A stretch of DNA of 60,000 nt. Source: Bugula neritina (lineage: Eukaryota; Bryozoa; Gymnolaemata; Cheilostomatida; Bugulidae). The notes under the pieces are model-generated. The model was given only the letters and a program-made list of their open reading frames with translations. It did no database searches and was not told where the DNA came from. Of this stretch, positions 24,405 through 39,636 are shown in pieces (position 1 is the first letter of the stretch; every line of letters begins with the position of its first letter). The DNA lies in contig OZ037767.1 of assembly GCA_964035545.1 (NCBI GenBank), positions 18,010,281 through 18,070,280 on the forward strand. Direction: 5' to 3'. A program made the translations under genes and the position numbers.

Positions 24405-26545
24405 TATTGAAATACACTGCAACACATTGAAATATACTGCAACACACCGAAACATACGGCAACATACTGAAATATGATGTAGCATACAGAAATACACTGC
24501 AACACACTGAAGTATACTGTAATATACACAAACGTACTGTAACAAACTGAAACATACGTCAACATACTGAAATGTACTGCACCATACTGAAATACACTGT
24601 AATATACTGAATTACACTGCGACATACTGCAACATACTGAAATACGCTGTAACATATTGAAATACACTGCAACACATTGAAATATACTGTAACTCACTGA
24701 AATATAGTGTAATCAACGGAAACGTACTGTAACATACTGAAACATACTGAAACATACTAAAATATACTGGAGCATACCGAAACGTACTGCAACATACTGA
24801 AATATACTGCGAGATACTGCAACATACTGAAATACACTGTAACATACTGAAATACACTGCAACATACTGCAACATACTGCAACATACTGAATTACAGTGT
24901 AACATATTGAAACACACTGCAATACATTGAAATATACTGCAACACACTGAAACATACTGCAACATACTGAAATATACTGCAACATATCGAACTGTATCGT
25001 AATATACGGACATGTACTGTAACATGCTGAAACGTACCGAAACATACTAAAATATACTGGAACATACCTGAACATACTGCAACATAATGAAATATACTGT
25101 ACCAAACCGAAACATACGGCAAAATACTGGAATATACTGTAACACACTGAAATATACTGCAACATATTGAAATACACTGTAACATAATGAAATATACTGC
25201 AACATACTGCAACATACTGCTACATACTGAAATACACTGTAACATACTGAATCACACTGCAACATACTACAACATAGTGAAATACAATGCAATATACTGA
25301 AATATACTGTGACACACTGAAAGGGATTGCAACATACTGAAATACACTGTAACATACTGAAATGAACTGCAACATACTGAAATACCCTGCTACATACTGA
25401 AATATACTGCAAGATACTGCAACATACTGAAATACAGTGTAACATACTGAAATACACTACAACATACTGCATTATACTGACATACACTGGAACATATTGA
25501 AATACACTGCAACAAATTGAAGTATACTGCAACACACTAAAAACATACGGCAACATACTCAAGTATACTGCAAAACATTGAAATATACTGCAACATACTG
25601 AAATATAATGCAAGATACTGCAACATAGTGAAATACACTGTGCCAAACTGAGATACACTGCAACATACCGCAACATACTGCAACATACTGAAATACACTG
25701 TAACATATTGAAATACACTGCAACACATTGAAATATACTGCAACACACCGAAACATACGGCAACATGATGAAATATGCTGTAGCATACTGAAATACACTG
25801 CAACACACTGAAATATACTGCAACATACTGAAATATACTGCAACACACTGCAACTTACTGAAATACACTGTAACATACTGAAATATACTGCAGAATACTG
25901 CAACATACTGAAATACACTGTAACATGTTGAAATACACTGCAACACGTCGAAATATACTGCAACATACCGAAATATATGGTAAACTACTGAAATATGCTG
26001 TGACACATAGAAAAATACTGCAATATGCTGAAATATACTCTAACACACTGAAATATACTGCGACATACTGAAAAACACTGTAACATACTGAAACATACTG
26101 CAACATCCTGAAATACACTGCAACATACTGCAACATTTTGAAATATGCTGCAACACATTGAAATATACTGCAACATACCTAAATATATGGTAATATACTG
26201 AAATATACTGTAACATACTGAAATATACTGCAAGATACTGCAACATATTGAAATGCACTTTAACATACTGAAATACACTGCAACATACTGACTTATATTG
26301 ACATACGCTGTAACATATTGAAATACACTGCAACACATTGAAATATACTCTAACTCACTGAAATATAGTGTAATATACGGAAATGTACTGTGACATACTG
26401 GAATATACTGTAACACAATGAAATATACTTCAACATACTGAAATACGCTGTAACATACTGAAATATACTGCAACCTACAGCAACATACTGAAATATACTG
26501 TAACTAACTGAAATATATGGTAAACTACTGAAATATACTGTAACA
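24405..26545. repeat. 2140-bp higher-order repeat, copy 1
   Basis: First of a tandem series. It is 2141 bp long because one extra A lies near 25526. It is the most diverged of the complete copies, for example ACCTGAACAT at about 25068 where later copies have ATCGGAACAT. Confidence 0.8.
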
Positions 26546-28685
26546 CATTGAAAAATACTGCAACACATTGAAATATACTGCAACACACCGAAACATACGG
26601 CATCATACTGAAATATGATGTAGCATACTGAAATACACTGCAACACACTGAAGTATACTGTAATATACACAAATGTACTGTAACAAACTGAAACATACGT
26701 CAACATACTGAAATGTACTGCACCATACTGAAATACACTGTAAGATACTGAATTACACTGCGACATACTGCAACATACTGAAATACGCTGTAACATATTG
26801 AAATACACTGCAACACATTGAAATATACCGTAACTCACTAAAATATAGTGTTATCAACGGAAATGTACTGTAACATACTGAAACATACTGAAACATACTA
26901 AAATAAACTGGAGCATACCGAAACGTACTGCAACGTCCTGAAATAAACTGCGAGATACTGCAACATACTGAAATACACTGTCACATACTGAAATACACTG
27001 CAACATACTGCAACATACTGCAACATACTGAATTAAGGTGTAACATATTGAAACACACTGCAATACATTGAAATATACTGCAACACACTGAAACATACTG
27101 CGACATACTGAAATATACTGCAACATATCGAACTGTATCGTAATATACGGACATGTACTGTAACATACTGAAACATACCGAAACATACTAAATTATACTG
27201 GAACATATCGGAACATACTGCTACATAATGAAATATACTGTACCAAACTGAAATATACGGCAAAATACTGGAATATACTGTAACACACTGAAATATACTG
27301 CAACATATTGAAATACACTGTAACATAATGAAATATACTGCAACATACTGCAACATACTGCAACATACTGAAATACACTGTAACATACTGAAATACACTG
27401 CAACATACTACAACATAGTGAAATACACTGCAACATACTGAAATATACTGTGACACACTGAAAGAGATTGCAACATACTGAAATACACTGTAACATACTG
27501 AAATACACTGCAACATACTGAAATACCCTGCTACATACTGAAATATACTGCAAGATACTGCAACATACTGAAATACAGTGTAACATACTGAAATACACTG
27601 CAACATACTGCATTATACTGACATACACTGGAACATATTGAAATACACTGCAACAAATTGAAGTATACTGCAACACACTGAAACATACGGCAACATACTC
27701 AAGTATACTGCAAAACATTGAAATATACTGCAACATACTGAAATATAATGCAAGATACTGCAACATAGTGAAATACACTGTGCCAAACTGAGATACACTG
27801 CAACATACCGCAACATACTGCAACATACTGAAATACACTGTAACATATTGAAATACACTGCAACACATTGAAATATACTGCAACACACCGAAACATACGG
27901 CAACATAATGAAATATGCTGTAGCATACTGAAATACACTGCAACACACTGAAATACACTGCAACATACTGAAATATACTGCAACACACTGCAACTTACTG
28001 AAATACACTGTAACATACTGAAATATACTGCAGAATACTACAACATACTGAAATACACTGTAACATGTTGAAATACACTGCAACACGTCGAAATATACTG
28101 CAACATACCGAAATATATGGTAAACTACTGAAATATGCTGTGACACATAGAAAAATACTGCAATATGCTGAAATATACTCTAACACACTGAAATATACTG
28201 CGACATACTGAAAAACACTGTAACATACTGAAACATACTGCAACATCCTGAAATACACTGCAACATACTGCAACATTTTGAAATATGCTGCAACACATTG
28301 AAATATACTGCAACATAACTAAATATATGGTAATATACTGAAATATACTGTAACATACTGAAATATACTGCAAGATACTGCAACATATTGAAATGCACTT
28401 TAACATACTGAAATACACTGCAACATACTGACTTATACTGACATACGCTGTAACATATTGAAATACACTGCAACACATTGAAATATACTCTAACTCACTG
28501 AAATATAGTGTAATATACGGAAATGTACTGTGACATACTGGAATATACTGTAACACAATGAAATATACTTCAACATACTGAAATACGCTGTAACATACTG
28601 AAATATACTGCAACCTACAGCAACATACTGAAATATACTGTAACTAACTGAAATATATGGTAAACTACTGAAATATACTGTAACA
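26546..28685. repeat. 2140-bp higher-order repeat, copy 2
   Basis: Exactly 214 units long. Landmark variants such as CAACGTCCTG and GTTATCAACGG recur at the same positions in copies 3 and 4, with only isolated substitutions (for example AATTAAGGTG at about 27031 against AATTACAGTG at 29171). Confidence 0.88.
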
Positions 28686-30825
28686 CATTGAAAAATACTG
28701 CAAGACATTGAAATATACTGCAACACACCGAAACATACGGCATCATACTGAAATATGATGTAGGATACTGAAATACACTGCAACACACTGAAGTATACTG
28801 TAATATACACAAATGTACTGTAACAAACTGAAACATACGTCAACATACTGAAATGTACTGCACCATACTGAAATACACTGTAAGATACTGAATTACACTG
28901 CGACATACTGCAACATACTGAAATACGCTGTAACATATTGAAATACACTGCAACACATTGAAATATACCGTAACTCACTAAAATATAGTGTTATCAACGG
29001 AAATGTACTGTAACATACTGAAACATACTGAAACATACTAAAATAAACTGGAGCATACCGAAACGTACTGCAACGTCCTGAAATAAACTGCGAGATACTG
29101 CAACATACTGAAATACACTGTCACATACTGAAATACACTGCAACATACTGCAACATACTGCAACATACTGAATTACAGTGTAACATATTGAAACACACTG
29201 CAATACATTGAAATATACTGCAACACACTGAAACATACTGCGACATACTGAAATATACTGCAACATATCGAACTGTATCGTAATATACGGACATGTACTG
29301 TAACATACTGAAACATACCGAAACATACTAAATTATACTGGAACATATCGGAACATACTGCTACATAATGAAATATACTGTACCAAACTGAAATATACGG
29401 CAAAATACTGGAATATACTGTAACACACTGAAATATACTGCAACATATTGAAATACACTGTAACATAATGAAATATACTGCAACATACTGCAACATACTG
29501 CAACATACTGAAATACACTGTAACATACTGAAATACACTGCAACATACTACAACATAGTGAAATACACTGCAACATACTGAAATATACTGTGACACACTG
29601 AAAGAGATTGCAACATACTGAAATACACTGTAACATACTGAAATACACTGCAACATACTGAAATACCCTGCTACATACTGAAATATACTGCAAGATACTG
29701 CAACATACTGAAATACAGTGTAACATACTGAAATACACTGCAACATACTGCATTATACTGACATACACTGGAACATATTGAAATACACTGCAACAAATTG
29801 AAGTATACTGCAACACACTGAAACATACGGCAACATACTCAAGTATACTGCAAAACATTGAAATATACTGCAACATACTGAAATATAATGCAAGATACTG
29901 CAACATAGTGAAATACACTGTGCCAAACTGAGATACACTGCAACATACCGCAACATACTGCAACATACTGAAATACACTGTAACATATTGAAATACACTG
30001 CAACACATTGAAATATACTGCAACACACCGAAACATACGGCAACATAATGAAATATGCTGTAGCATACTGAAATACACTGCAACACACTGAAATATACTG
30101 CAACATACTGAAATATACTGCAACACACTGCAACTTACTGAAATACACTGTAACATACTGAAATATACTGCAGAATACTACAACATACTGAAATACACTG
30201 TAACATGTTGAAATACACTGCAACACGTCGAAATATACTGCAACATACCGAAATACATGGTAAACTACAGAAATATGCTGTGACACATAGAAAAATACTG
30301 CAATATGCTGAAATATACTCTAACACACTGAAATATACTGCGACATACTGAAAAACACTGTAACATACTGAAACATACTGCAACATCCTGAAATACACTG
30401 CAACATACTGCAACATTTTGAAATATGCTGCAACACATTGAAATATACTGCAACATAACTAAATATATGGTAATATACTGAAATATACTGTAACATACTG
30501 AAATATACTGCAAGATACTGCAACATATTGAAATGCACTTTAACATACTGAAATACACTGCAACATACTGACTTATACTGACATACGCTGTAACATATTG
30601 AAATACACTGCAACACATTGAAATATACTCTAACTCACTGAAATATAGTGTAATATACGGAAATGTACTGTGACATACTGGAATATACTGTAACACAATG
30701 AAATATATTTCAACATACTGAAATACGCTGTAACATACTGAAATATACTGCAACCTACAGCAACATACTGAAATATACTGTAACTAACTGAAATATATGG
30801 TAAACTACTGAAATATACTGTAACA
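28686..30825. repeat. 2140-bp higher-order repeat, copy 3
   Basis: Nearly identical to copy 2 throughout, in the same register, with no length difference. One private change is CAAGACATTG near 28701, where copies 2 and 4 have CAACACATTG. Confidence 0.88.
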
Positions 30826-32520
30826 CATTGAAAAATACTGCAACACATTGAAATATACTGCAACACACCGAAACATACGGCATCATACTGATATATGATG
30901 TAGCATACTGAAATACACTGCAACACACTGAAGTATACTGTAATATACACAAATGTACTGTAACAAACTGAAACATACCTCAACATACTGAAATGTACTG
31001 CACCATACTGAAATACACTGTAAGATACTGAATTACACTGCGACATACTGCAACATACTGAAATACGCTGTAACATATTGAAATACACTGCAACACATTG
31101 AAATATACCGTAACTCACAAAAATATAGTGTTATCAACGGAAATGTACTGTAACATACTGAAACATACTGAAACATACTAAAATAAACTGGAGCATACCG
31201 AAACGTACTGCAACGTCCTGAAATAAACTGCGAGATACTGCAACATACTGAAATACACTGTCACATACTGAAATACACTGCAACATACTGCAACATACTG
31301 CAACATACTGAATTACAGTGTAACATATTGAAACACACTGCAACACATTGAAATATACTGCAACACACTGAAACATACTGCGACATACTGAAATATACTG
31401 CAACATATCGAACTGTATCGTAATATACGGACATGTACTGTAACATACTGAAACATACCGAAACATACTAAATTATACTGGAACATATCGGAACATACTG
31501 CTACATAATGAAATATACTGTACCAAACTGAAATATACGGCAAAATACTGGAATATACTGTAACACACTGAAATATACTGCAACATATTGAAATACACTG
31601 TAACATAATGAAATATACTGCAACATACTGCAACATACTGCAACATACTGAAATACACTGTAACATACTGAAATACACTGCAACATACTACAACATAGTG
31701 AAATACACTGCAACATACTGAAATATACTGTGACACACTGAAAGAGATTGCAACATACTGAAATACACTGTAACATACTGAAATACACTGCAACATACTG
31801 AAATACCCTGCTACATACTGAAATATACTGCAAGATACTGCAACATACTGAAATACAGTGTAACATACTGAAATACACTGCAACATACTGCATTATACTG
31901 ACATACACTGGAACATATTGAAATACACTGCAACAAAATGAAGTATTCTGCAACACACTGAAACATACGGCAACATACTCAAATATACTGCAACACATTG
32001 AAATATACTGCAACATACTGAAATATAATGCAAGATACTGCAACATACTGAAATACACTGTGCCATACTGAGATACACTGCAACATACTGCAACATACTG
32101 CAACGTACTGAAATACACTGTAACATATTGAAATACACTGCAACACATTGAAGTATACTGCAACACACCGAAACATACGGCAACATTATGAAATATGCTG
32201 TAGCATACTGAAATACACTGCAACACACTGAAGTATACTGCAACATACTGAAATATACTGCAACACACTTCAACTTACGGAAATACACTGTAACATACTG
32301 AAATACACTGCAGAATACTACAACATACTGAAATACACTGTAACATGTTGAAATACACTGCGACACATTGAAATATACTGCAACATACCAAAATATATGG
32401 TAAACTACTGAAAAATGCTGTGACACATAGAAAAATACTGCAATATACTGAAATATACTGTAACACACTGAAATATACTGCGACATACTGAAAAACACTG
32501 TAACATACTGAAACATACTG
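30826..32520. repeat. 2140-bp higher-order repeat, copy 4 (partial)
   Basis: Follows copies 2 and 3 closely to about 31.9 kb and then less closely (for example CAACAAAATG and AAGTATTCTG from 31931). The last part is the first half of the 790-bp duplication; the sequence after 33310 resumes the copy-3 order with CAACATCCTG. Confidence 0.78.
31731..32520. repeat. 790-bp tandem duplication, copy 1
   Basis: Begins TGACACACTG, AAAGAGATTG. Every stretch I compared matches 32521-33310, including private variants such as CAACAAAATG, AAGTATTCTG, CAACGTACTG and CAACACACTT. It is 79 units long. Confidence 0.9.
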
Positions 32521-33310
32521 TGACACACTGAAAGAGATTGCAACATACTGAAATACACTGTAACATACTGAAATACACTGCAACATACTGAAATACCCTG
32601 CTACATACTGAAATATACTGCAAGATACTGCAACATACTGAAATACAGTGTAACATACTGAAATACACTGCAACATACTGCATTATACTGACATACACTG
32701 GAACATATTGAAATACACTGCAACAAAATGAAGTATTCTGCAACACACTGAAACATACGGCAACATACTCAAATATACTGCAACACATTGAAATATACTG
32801 CAACATACTGAAATATAATGCAAGATACTGCAACATACTGAAATACACTGTGCCATACTGAGATACACTGCAACATACTGCAACATACTGCAACGTACTG
32901 AAATACACTGTAACATATTGAAATACACTGCAACACATTGAAGTATACTGCAACACACCGAAACATACGGCAACATTATGAAATATGCTGTAGCATACTG
33001 AAATACACTGCAACACACTGAAGTATACTGCAACATACTGAAATATACTGCAACACACTTCAACTTACGGAAATACACTGTAACATACTGAAATACACTG
33101 CAGAATACTACAACATACTGAAATACACTGTAACATGTTGAAATACACTGCGACACATTGAAATATACTGCAACATACCAAAATATATGGTAAACTACTG
33201 AAAAATGCTGTGACACATAGAAAAATACTGCAATATACTGAAATATACTGTAACACACTGAAATATACTGCGACATACTGAAAAACACTGTAACATACTG
33301 AAACATACTG
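32521..33310. repeat. 790-bp tandem duplication, copy 2
   Basis: Directly abuts copy 1; the junction is AAACATACTG then TGACACACTG. After 33310 the expected CAACATCCTG follows, so one repeat-length was inserted without loss. Confidence 0.9.
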
Positions 33311-35769
33311 CAACATCCTGAAATACATCGCAACATACTACAACATATTGAAATACTCTGCAACACAGTGAAATATACTGCAACATACCTAAATATATGG
33401 TAATATACTGAAATATACTGTAACATACTGAAATATACTGCAAGATACTGCAACATACTGAAATGCACTTTAACATACTGAAATACACTGCAACATACTG
33501 CAACATACTGCAACATACTGAATTACAGTGTAACATATTGAAACACACTGCAATACATTGAAATATACTGCAACACACTGAAACATACGGCAACATACTC
33601 AAATATACTGCAACACATTGAAATATACTGCAACATACTGAAATATAATGCAAGATACTGCAACATACTGAAATACACTGCTACATACTGAAATACACTG
33701 CAACATACTGACTTATACTGACATACACTGGAACATATTGGTATACACTGCAACAAATTGAAGTATACTGCAACACACTGAAACAGACAGGAACATGCTG
33801 AAATACACAGCGACACATTGAAGTATACTGCAACATACTGCAATATACTGAAATATAATGCAAGATACTGCAACATACTGAAATACACTGTGACATACTG
33901 AGATACACTGCAACATACTGACATACTGAAATACGCTGTAACTTATTGAAATACACTGCAACACATTAAAATATACTGCAACACACCGAAACATACGGCA
34001 ACATACTGAAATATGATGTAGCATACTGAAATACACTGCAACACACTGAAGTATACTGTAATATACAGAAATGTACTGTAACAAACTGAAACATACGTCA
34101 ACATACTGAAATACGCTGTAACATATTGAGATACACTGCAACACATTGAAATATACTGGAACTCACTGAAATATAGTGTGATCAACGGAAATGTACTGTA
34201 ACATACTGAAACATACTGAAACATACTGAAACATACTAAAATATACTGGAGCATACCGAAACGTACTGCAACATACTGAAATATACTGCTAGATACTGCA
34301 ACATACTGAAATACACTGTAACATACTGAAATACACTGCAACATACTGCAACATGCTACAACATACTGCAACATACTGCAACCTACTGAATTACAGTGTA
34401 ACATATTGAAATACACTGCAACAAATTGGAGTATACTGCAACACACTGAAGTTTACTGTAATATACAGAAATGTACTGTAACAAACTGAAACATACGTCA
34501 ACATACTGAAATACACTGCCACATACTGAAATATACTGCAACATACTGAAATTTACTGCAACATACTGAAATACGCTGCTACATACTGAAATACACTGCA
34601 ACATACTGACTTATACTGACATACACTGGAACATATTGAAATACACTGCAACAAATTGAAGTATACTGCAACACACTGAAACAGACGGGAACATGCTGAA
34701 ATATACAGGGACACATTGAAGTATACTGCAACATACTGCAATATATTGAAATATAATGCAAGATACTGCAACATACTGAAATACACTGTGACATACTGAG
34801 ATACACTGCAACATACTGCAACATACTGAAATACGCTGTAACTTATTGAAATACACTGCAACACATTGAAATATACTGCAACACACCGAAACGTACGGCA
34901 ACATACTGAAATATGATGTAGCATACTGAAATACACTGCAACTCACTGAAGTATACTGTAATATACAGAAATGTACTGTAACAAACTGAAACATACGTCA
35001 ACACACTGAAATATGCTGTAACATATTGAAATACACTGCAACACATTGAAATATACTGTTACTTACTGAAATATAGTGTAATCAACGGAAATGTACTGTA
35101 ACATGCTGAAACATACTGAAACATACTAAAATATACTGGAGCATACCGAAACGTACTGCAACATACTTGAAATATACTGCGAGATACTGCAACATACTGA
35201 AATACACTGTAACATACTGAAATACACTGCAACATACTGCAACATACTACAACATACTGCAACATACTGCAACATACTGAATTACAGTGTAACATATTGA
35301 AATACACTGCAATACATTGAAATATACTGCAACACACTGAAACATTCTGCAACATACGGAAATATACTGCAACATATCAAAGTGTATCGTAATATACGGA
35401 CATGTACTGAAACATACTGAAACATACTGAAACATACTAAAATATACTGGAACATACCGGAACATACTGCAAAATAATGAAACATGCTGTACCACACTGA
35501 AATATACGGCAAAATACTGAAATACACTGCAACATACTGCATTATACTGACATACACTGGAACATATTGAAATACACTGCAACAAATTGAAGTATACTGC
35601 AATACACTGAAACATACGGCAATATACTCAAATATACTGCAACACATTACAATATACTGCAACGAACTGAAATATGATGCAAGATACTGCAACATACTGA
35701 AATACACTGTGACATACTGAGATACACAGCAACATTCTGCAACATACTGAAATACACTGTAACATATTG

Positions 35770-37760
35770 AAAGACACTGCAACACATTGAAATATACTGC
35801 AACACACCGAAACGTACGGCAACATATTGAAATATGCTGTAGCATACTGAAATACACTGCAACACACTGAAGTATACTGTAATATACATAAATGTACTGT
35901 AACAAACTGTAATATACTGCAACATACTGAAATATACTGCAACACACTGCAACTCACTGAAATACACTGTAACATACTAAAATACACTGCAAAATACTAC
36001 AACATACTGAAATATACTGTAACACATAGAAAAATACTGCATACACTGCAATATACTGTAACACACTGAAATATACTGCAACATACTGAAATACACTGTA
36101 ACATACTGAAACATACTGCAACATACTGAAATACACTGCAACATACTACAACATTTTAAAATACACTTCAACACATTGAAATATACTGCAACATACCTAA
36201 ATATACGGTAATATACTGAAATATACTGTAACATACTGAAATATACTGCAAGATACTGCAACATACTGAAATGCACTTTAACATACTGAAATACACTGCA
36301 ACATACTGACTTATAGCCTACTGACATACACTGGAACAACTTAAAATACACTGCAACAAATTGAAGTATACTGCAACACACTGAAGTAAACTGTAATATA
36401 CAGAAATGTACTGTAACAAACTGAAACATACTGGAACATACTAAAATACACTGCTACATACTGAAATACACTGTAACATATTGAAATACACTGCAACACA
36501 TTGAAATATACTGCAACACACCGAAACATACAGCAACATACTGAAATACATTGCTACATACTGAAATTTACTGCAACATACTGCAACATACTGAAATACA
36601 CTGCTACATACTGAAATTTACTGCAACATGCTGCAACATACTGAAATACACTGTAATATACTGAGTTACACTGCAACATACTGCAACATACTGAAATACG
36701 CTGTAACATATTGAAACACACTGCAACACATTGAAATATACTGTAACTCACTGAAATATAGTGTAATAAACGGAAATATACTGTAACATACTGAAACATA
36801 CTGAAACATACTAAAATATACTGGAGCATACCGAGACGTACTGCAACATACTGAAATATACTGCCAGATACTGCAACATACTGAAATACACTGTAACATA
36901 CTGAAATACACTGCAACATACTGCAACATACTGCAACATACTGAAATACGGTGTAACATATTGAAATTCATTGCAATACATTGAAATATACTGCAACACA
37001 CTGAATCATACTGCAACATACTGAAATATACCGCAACATATCGAAGTATATCGTAATATACGGACATGTACTGTAACATACTGAAACATACTGAAACATA
37101 CTAAAATATACTGGAACATACCGAAACATACTGCAACATAATGAAATATACTGTACCACGAAATGTACTGTAACATAGTGGAATATACTGTAACACACTG
37201 AATTATACTGCAACATATTGAAATACACTGTAACATAATGAAATATACTGCAACATACTGCAACATACTGCAACATACTGAAATACACTGTAACATACTG
37301 AAATACACTGCAACATACTACAACATAGTGAAATACACTGCAACATACTGAAATATACTGTGACACACTGAAAGAGACTGCAACATACTGAAATACACTG
37401 TAATATACTGATATACATTGCAAAATACTGAAATACCCTGCTACATACTGAAATATACTGCAAGATACTGCAACATACTGAAATACAGTGTAACATACTG
37501 AAATACACTGCAACGTACTGCATTATACTGACATACACTGGAACATATTGAAATACACTGCAACAAATTGAAGTATACTGCAACACACTGAAACAGACGT
37601 GAACATGCTGAAATATACAGCGAAACATTGAAGTATACTGTAACATACTGCAATATACTGAAATATAATGCAAGATACTGCAACATACTGAAATACACAG
37701 TGACATACTGAGATACACTGCAACATACTGCAACATACTGAAATACGCTGTAACTTATTG
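35770..37760. repeat. ~2-kb tandem pair, copy 1
   Basis: Length 1991. It matches the following block from 37761 up to about 37585 here. It lacks one 60-bp (six-unit) piece at about 36428 that is present in copy 2 at about 38420-38480. It carries the 9-bp variant unit ATACACTGC (36039 region) and a GCCTA unit at 36316. Confidence 0.82.
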
Positions 37761-39636
37761 AAAGACACTGCAACACATTGAAATATACTGCAACACACCG
37801 AAACGTACGGCAACATATTGAAATATGCTGTAGCATACTGAATTACACTGCAACACACTGAAGTATACTGTAATATACATAAATGTACTGTAACAAACTG
37901 AAATATACTGCAACATACTGAAATATACTGCAACACACTGCAACTTACTGAAATACACTGTAACATACTAAAATACACTGCAAAATACTACAACATACTG
38001 AAATATACTGTAACACATAGAAAAATACTGCATATACTGCAATATACTGTAACACACTGAAATATACTGCAACATACTGAAATACACTGTAACATACTGA
38101 AACATACTGCAACATACTGAAATACACTGCAACATACTACAACATTTTGAAATACACTGCAACACATTGAAATATACTGCAACATACCTAAATATACGGT
38201 AATATACTGAAATATACTGTAACATACTGAAATATACTGCAAGATACTGCAACATACTGAAATGCACTTTAACATACTGAAATACACTGCAACATACTGA
38301 CTTATAGCCTACTGACATACACTGGAACAACTTAAAATACACTGCAACAAATTGAAGTATACTGCAACACACTGAAGTATACTGTAATATACAGAAATGT
38401 ACTGTAACAAACTGAAACATACGTCAACATACTGAAAGACACTGCCACATACTGAAATATACTGCAACAAACCGAAATATACTGGAACATACTAAAATAC
38501 ACTGCTACATACTGAAATACACTGTAACATATTGAAATACACTGCAACACATTGAAATATACTGCAACACACCGAAACATACAGCAACATACTGAAATAC
38601 ATTGCTACATACTGAAATTTACTGCAACATACTGCAACATACTGAAATACACTGCTACATACTGAAATTTACTGCAACATACTGCAACATACTGAAATAC
38701 ACTGTAATATACTGAGTTACACTGCAACATACTGCAACATACTGAAATACGCTGTAACATATTGAAACACACTGCAACACATTGAAATATACTGTAACTC
38801 ACTGAAATATAGTGTAATAAACGGAAATATACTGTAACATACTGAAACATACTGAAACATACTAAAATATACTGGAGCATACCGAGACGTACTGCAACAT
38901 ACTGAAATATACTGCCAGATACTGCAACATACTGAAATACACTGTAACATACTGAAATACACTGCAACATACTGCAACATACTGCAACATACTGAAATAC
39001 GGTGTAACATATTGAAATTCATTGCAATACATTGAAATATACTGCAACACACTGAATCATACTGCAACATACTGACATATACCGCAACATATCGAAGTAT
39101 ATCGTAATATACGGACATGTACTGTAACATACTGAAACATACTGAAACATACTAAAATATACTGGAACATACCGAAACATACTGCAACATAATGAAATAT
39201 ACTGTACCACGAAATGTACTGTAACATAGTGGAATATACTGTAACACACTGAAATATACTGCAACATATTGAAATACACTGTAACATAATGAAATATACT
39301 GCAACATACTGCAACATACTGCAACATACTGAAATACACTGTAACATACTGAAATACACTGCAACATACTACAACATAGTGAAATACACTGCAACATACT
39401 GAAATATACTGTGACACACTGAAAGAGACTGCAACATACTGAAATACACTGTAATATGCTGATATACACTGCAAAATACTGAAATACCCTGCTACATACT
39501 GAAATATACTGCAAGATACTGCAACATACTGAAATACAGTGTAACATACTGAAATACACTGCAACGTACTGCATTATACTGACATACACTGGAACATATT
39601 GATATACACTGCAACAAATTGAAGTATACTGCAACA
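37761..39636. repeat. ~2-kb tandem pair, copy 2
   Basis: Offset to copy 1 is 1991 before the 60-bp difference and 2051 after it. It contains the corresponding 9-bp unit ATATACTGC (38030 region), GCCTA at 38307 and the 7-bp unit at 39206. Confidence 0.82.
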
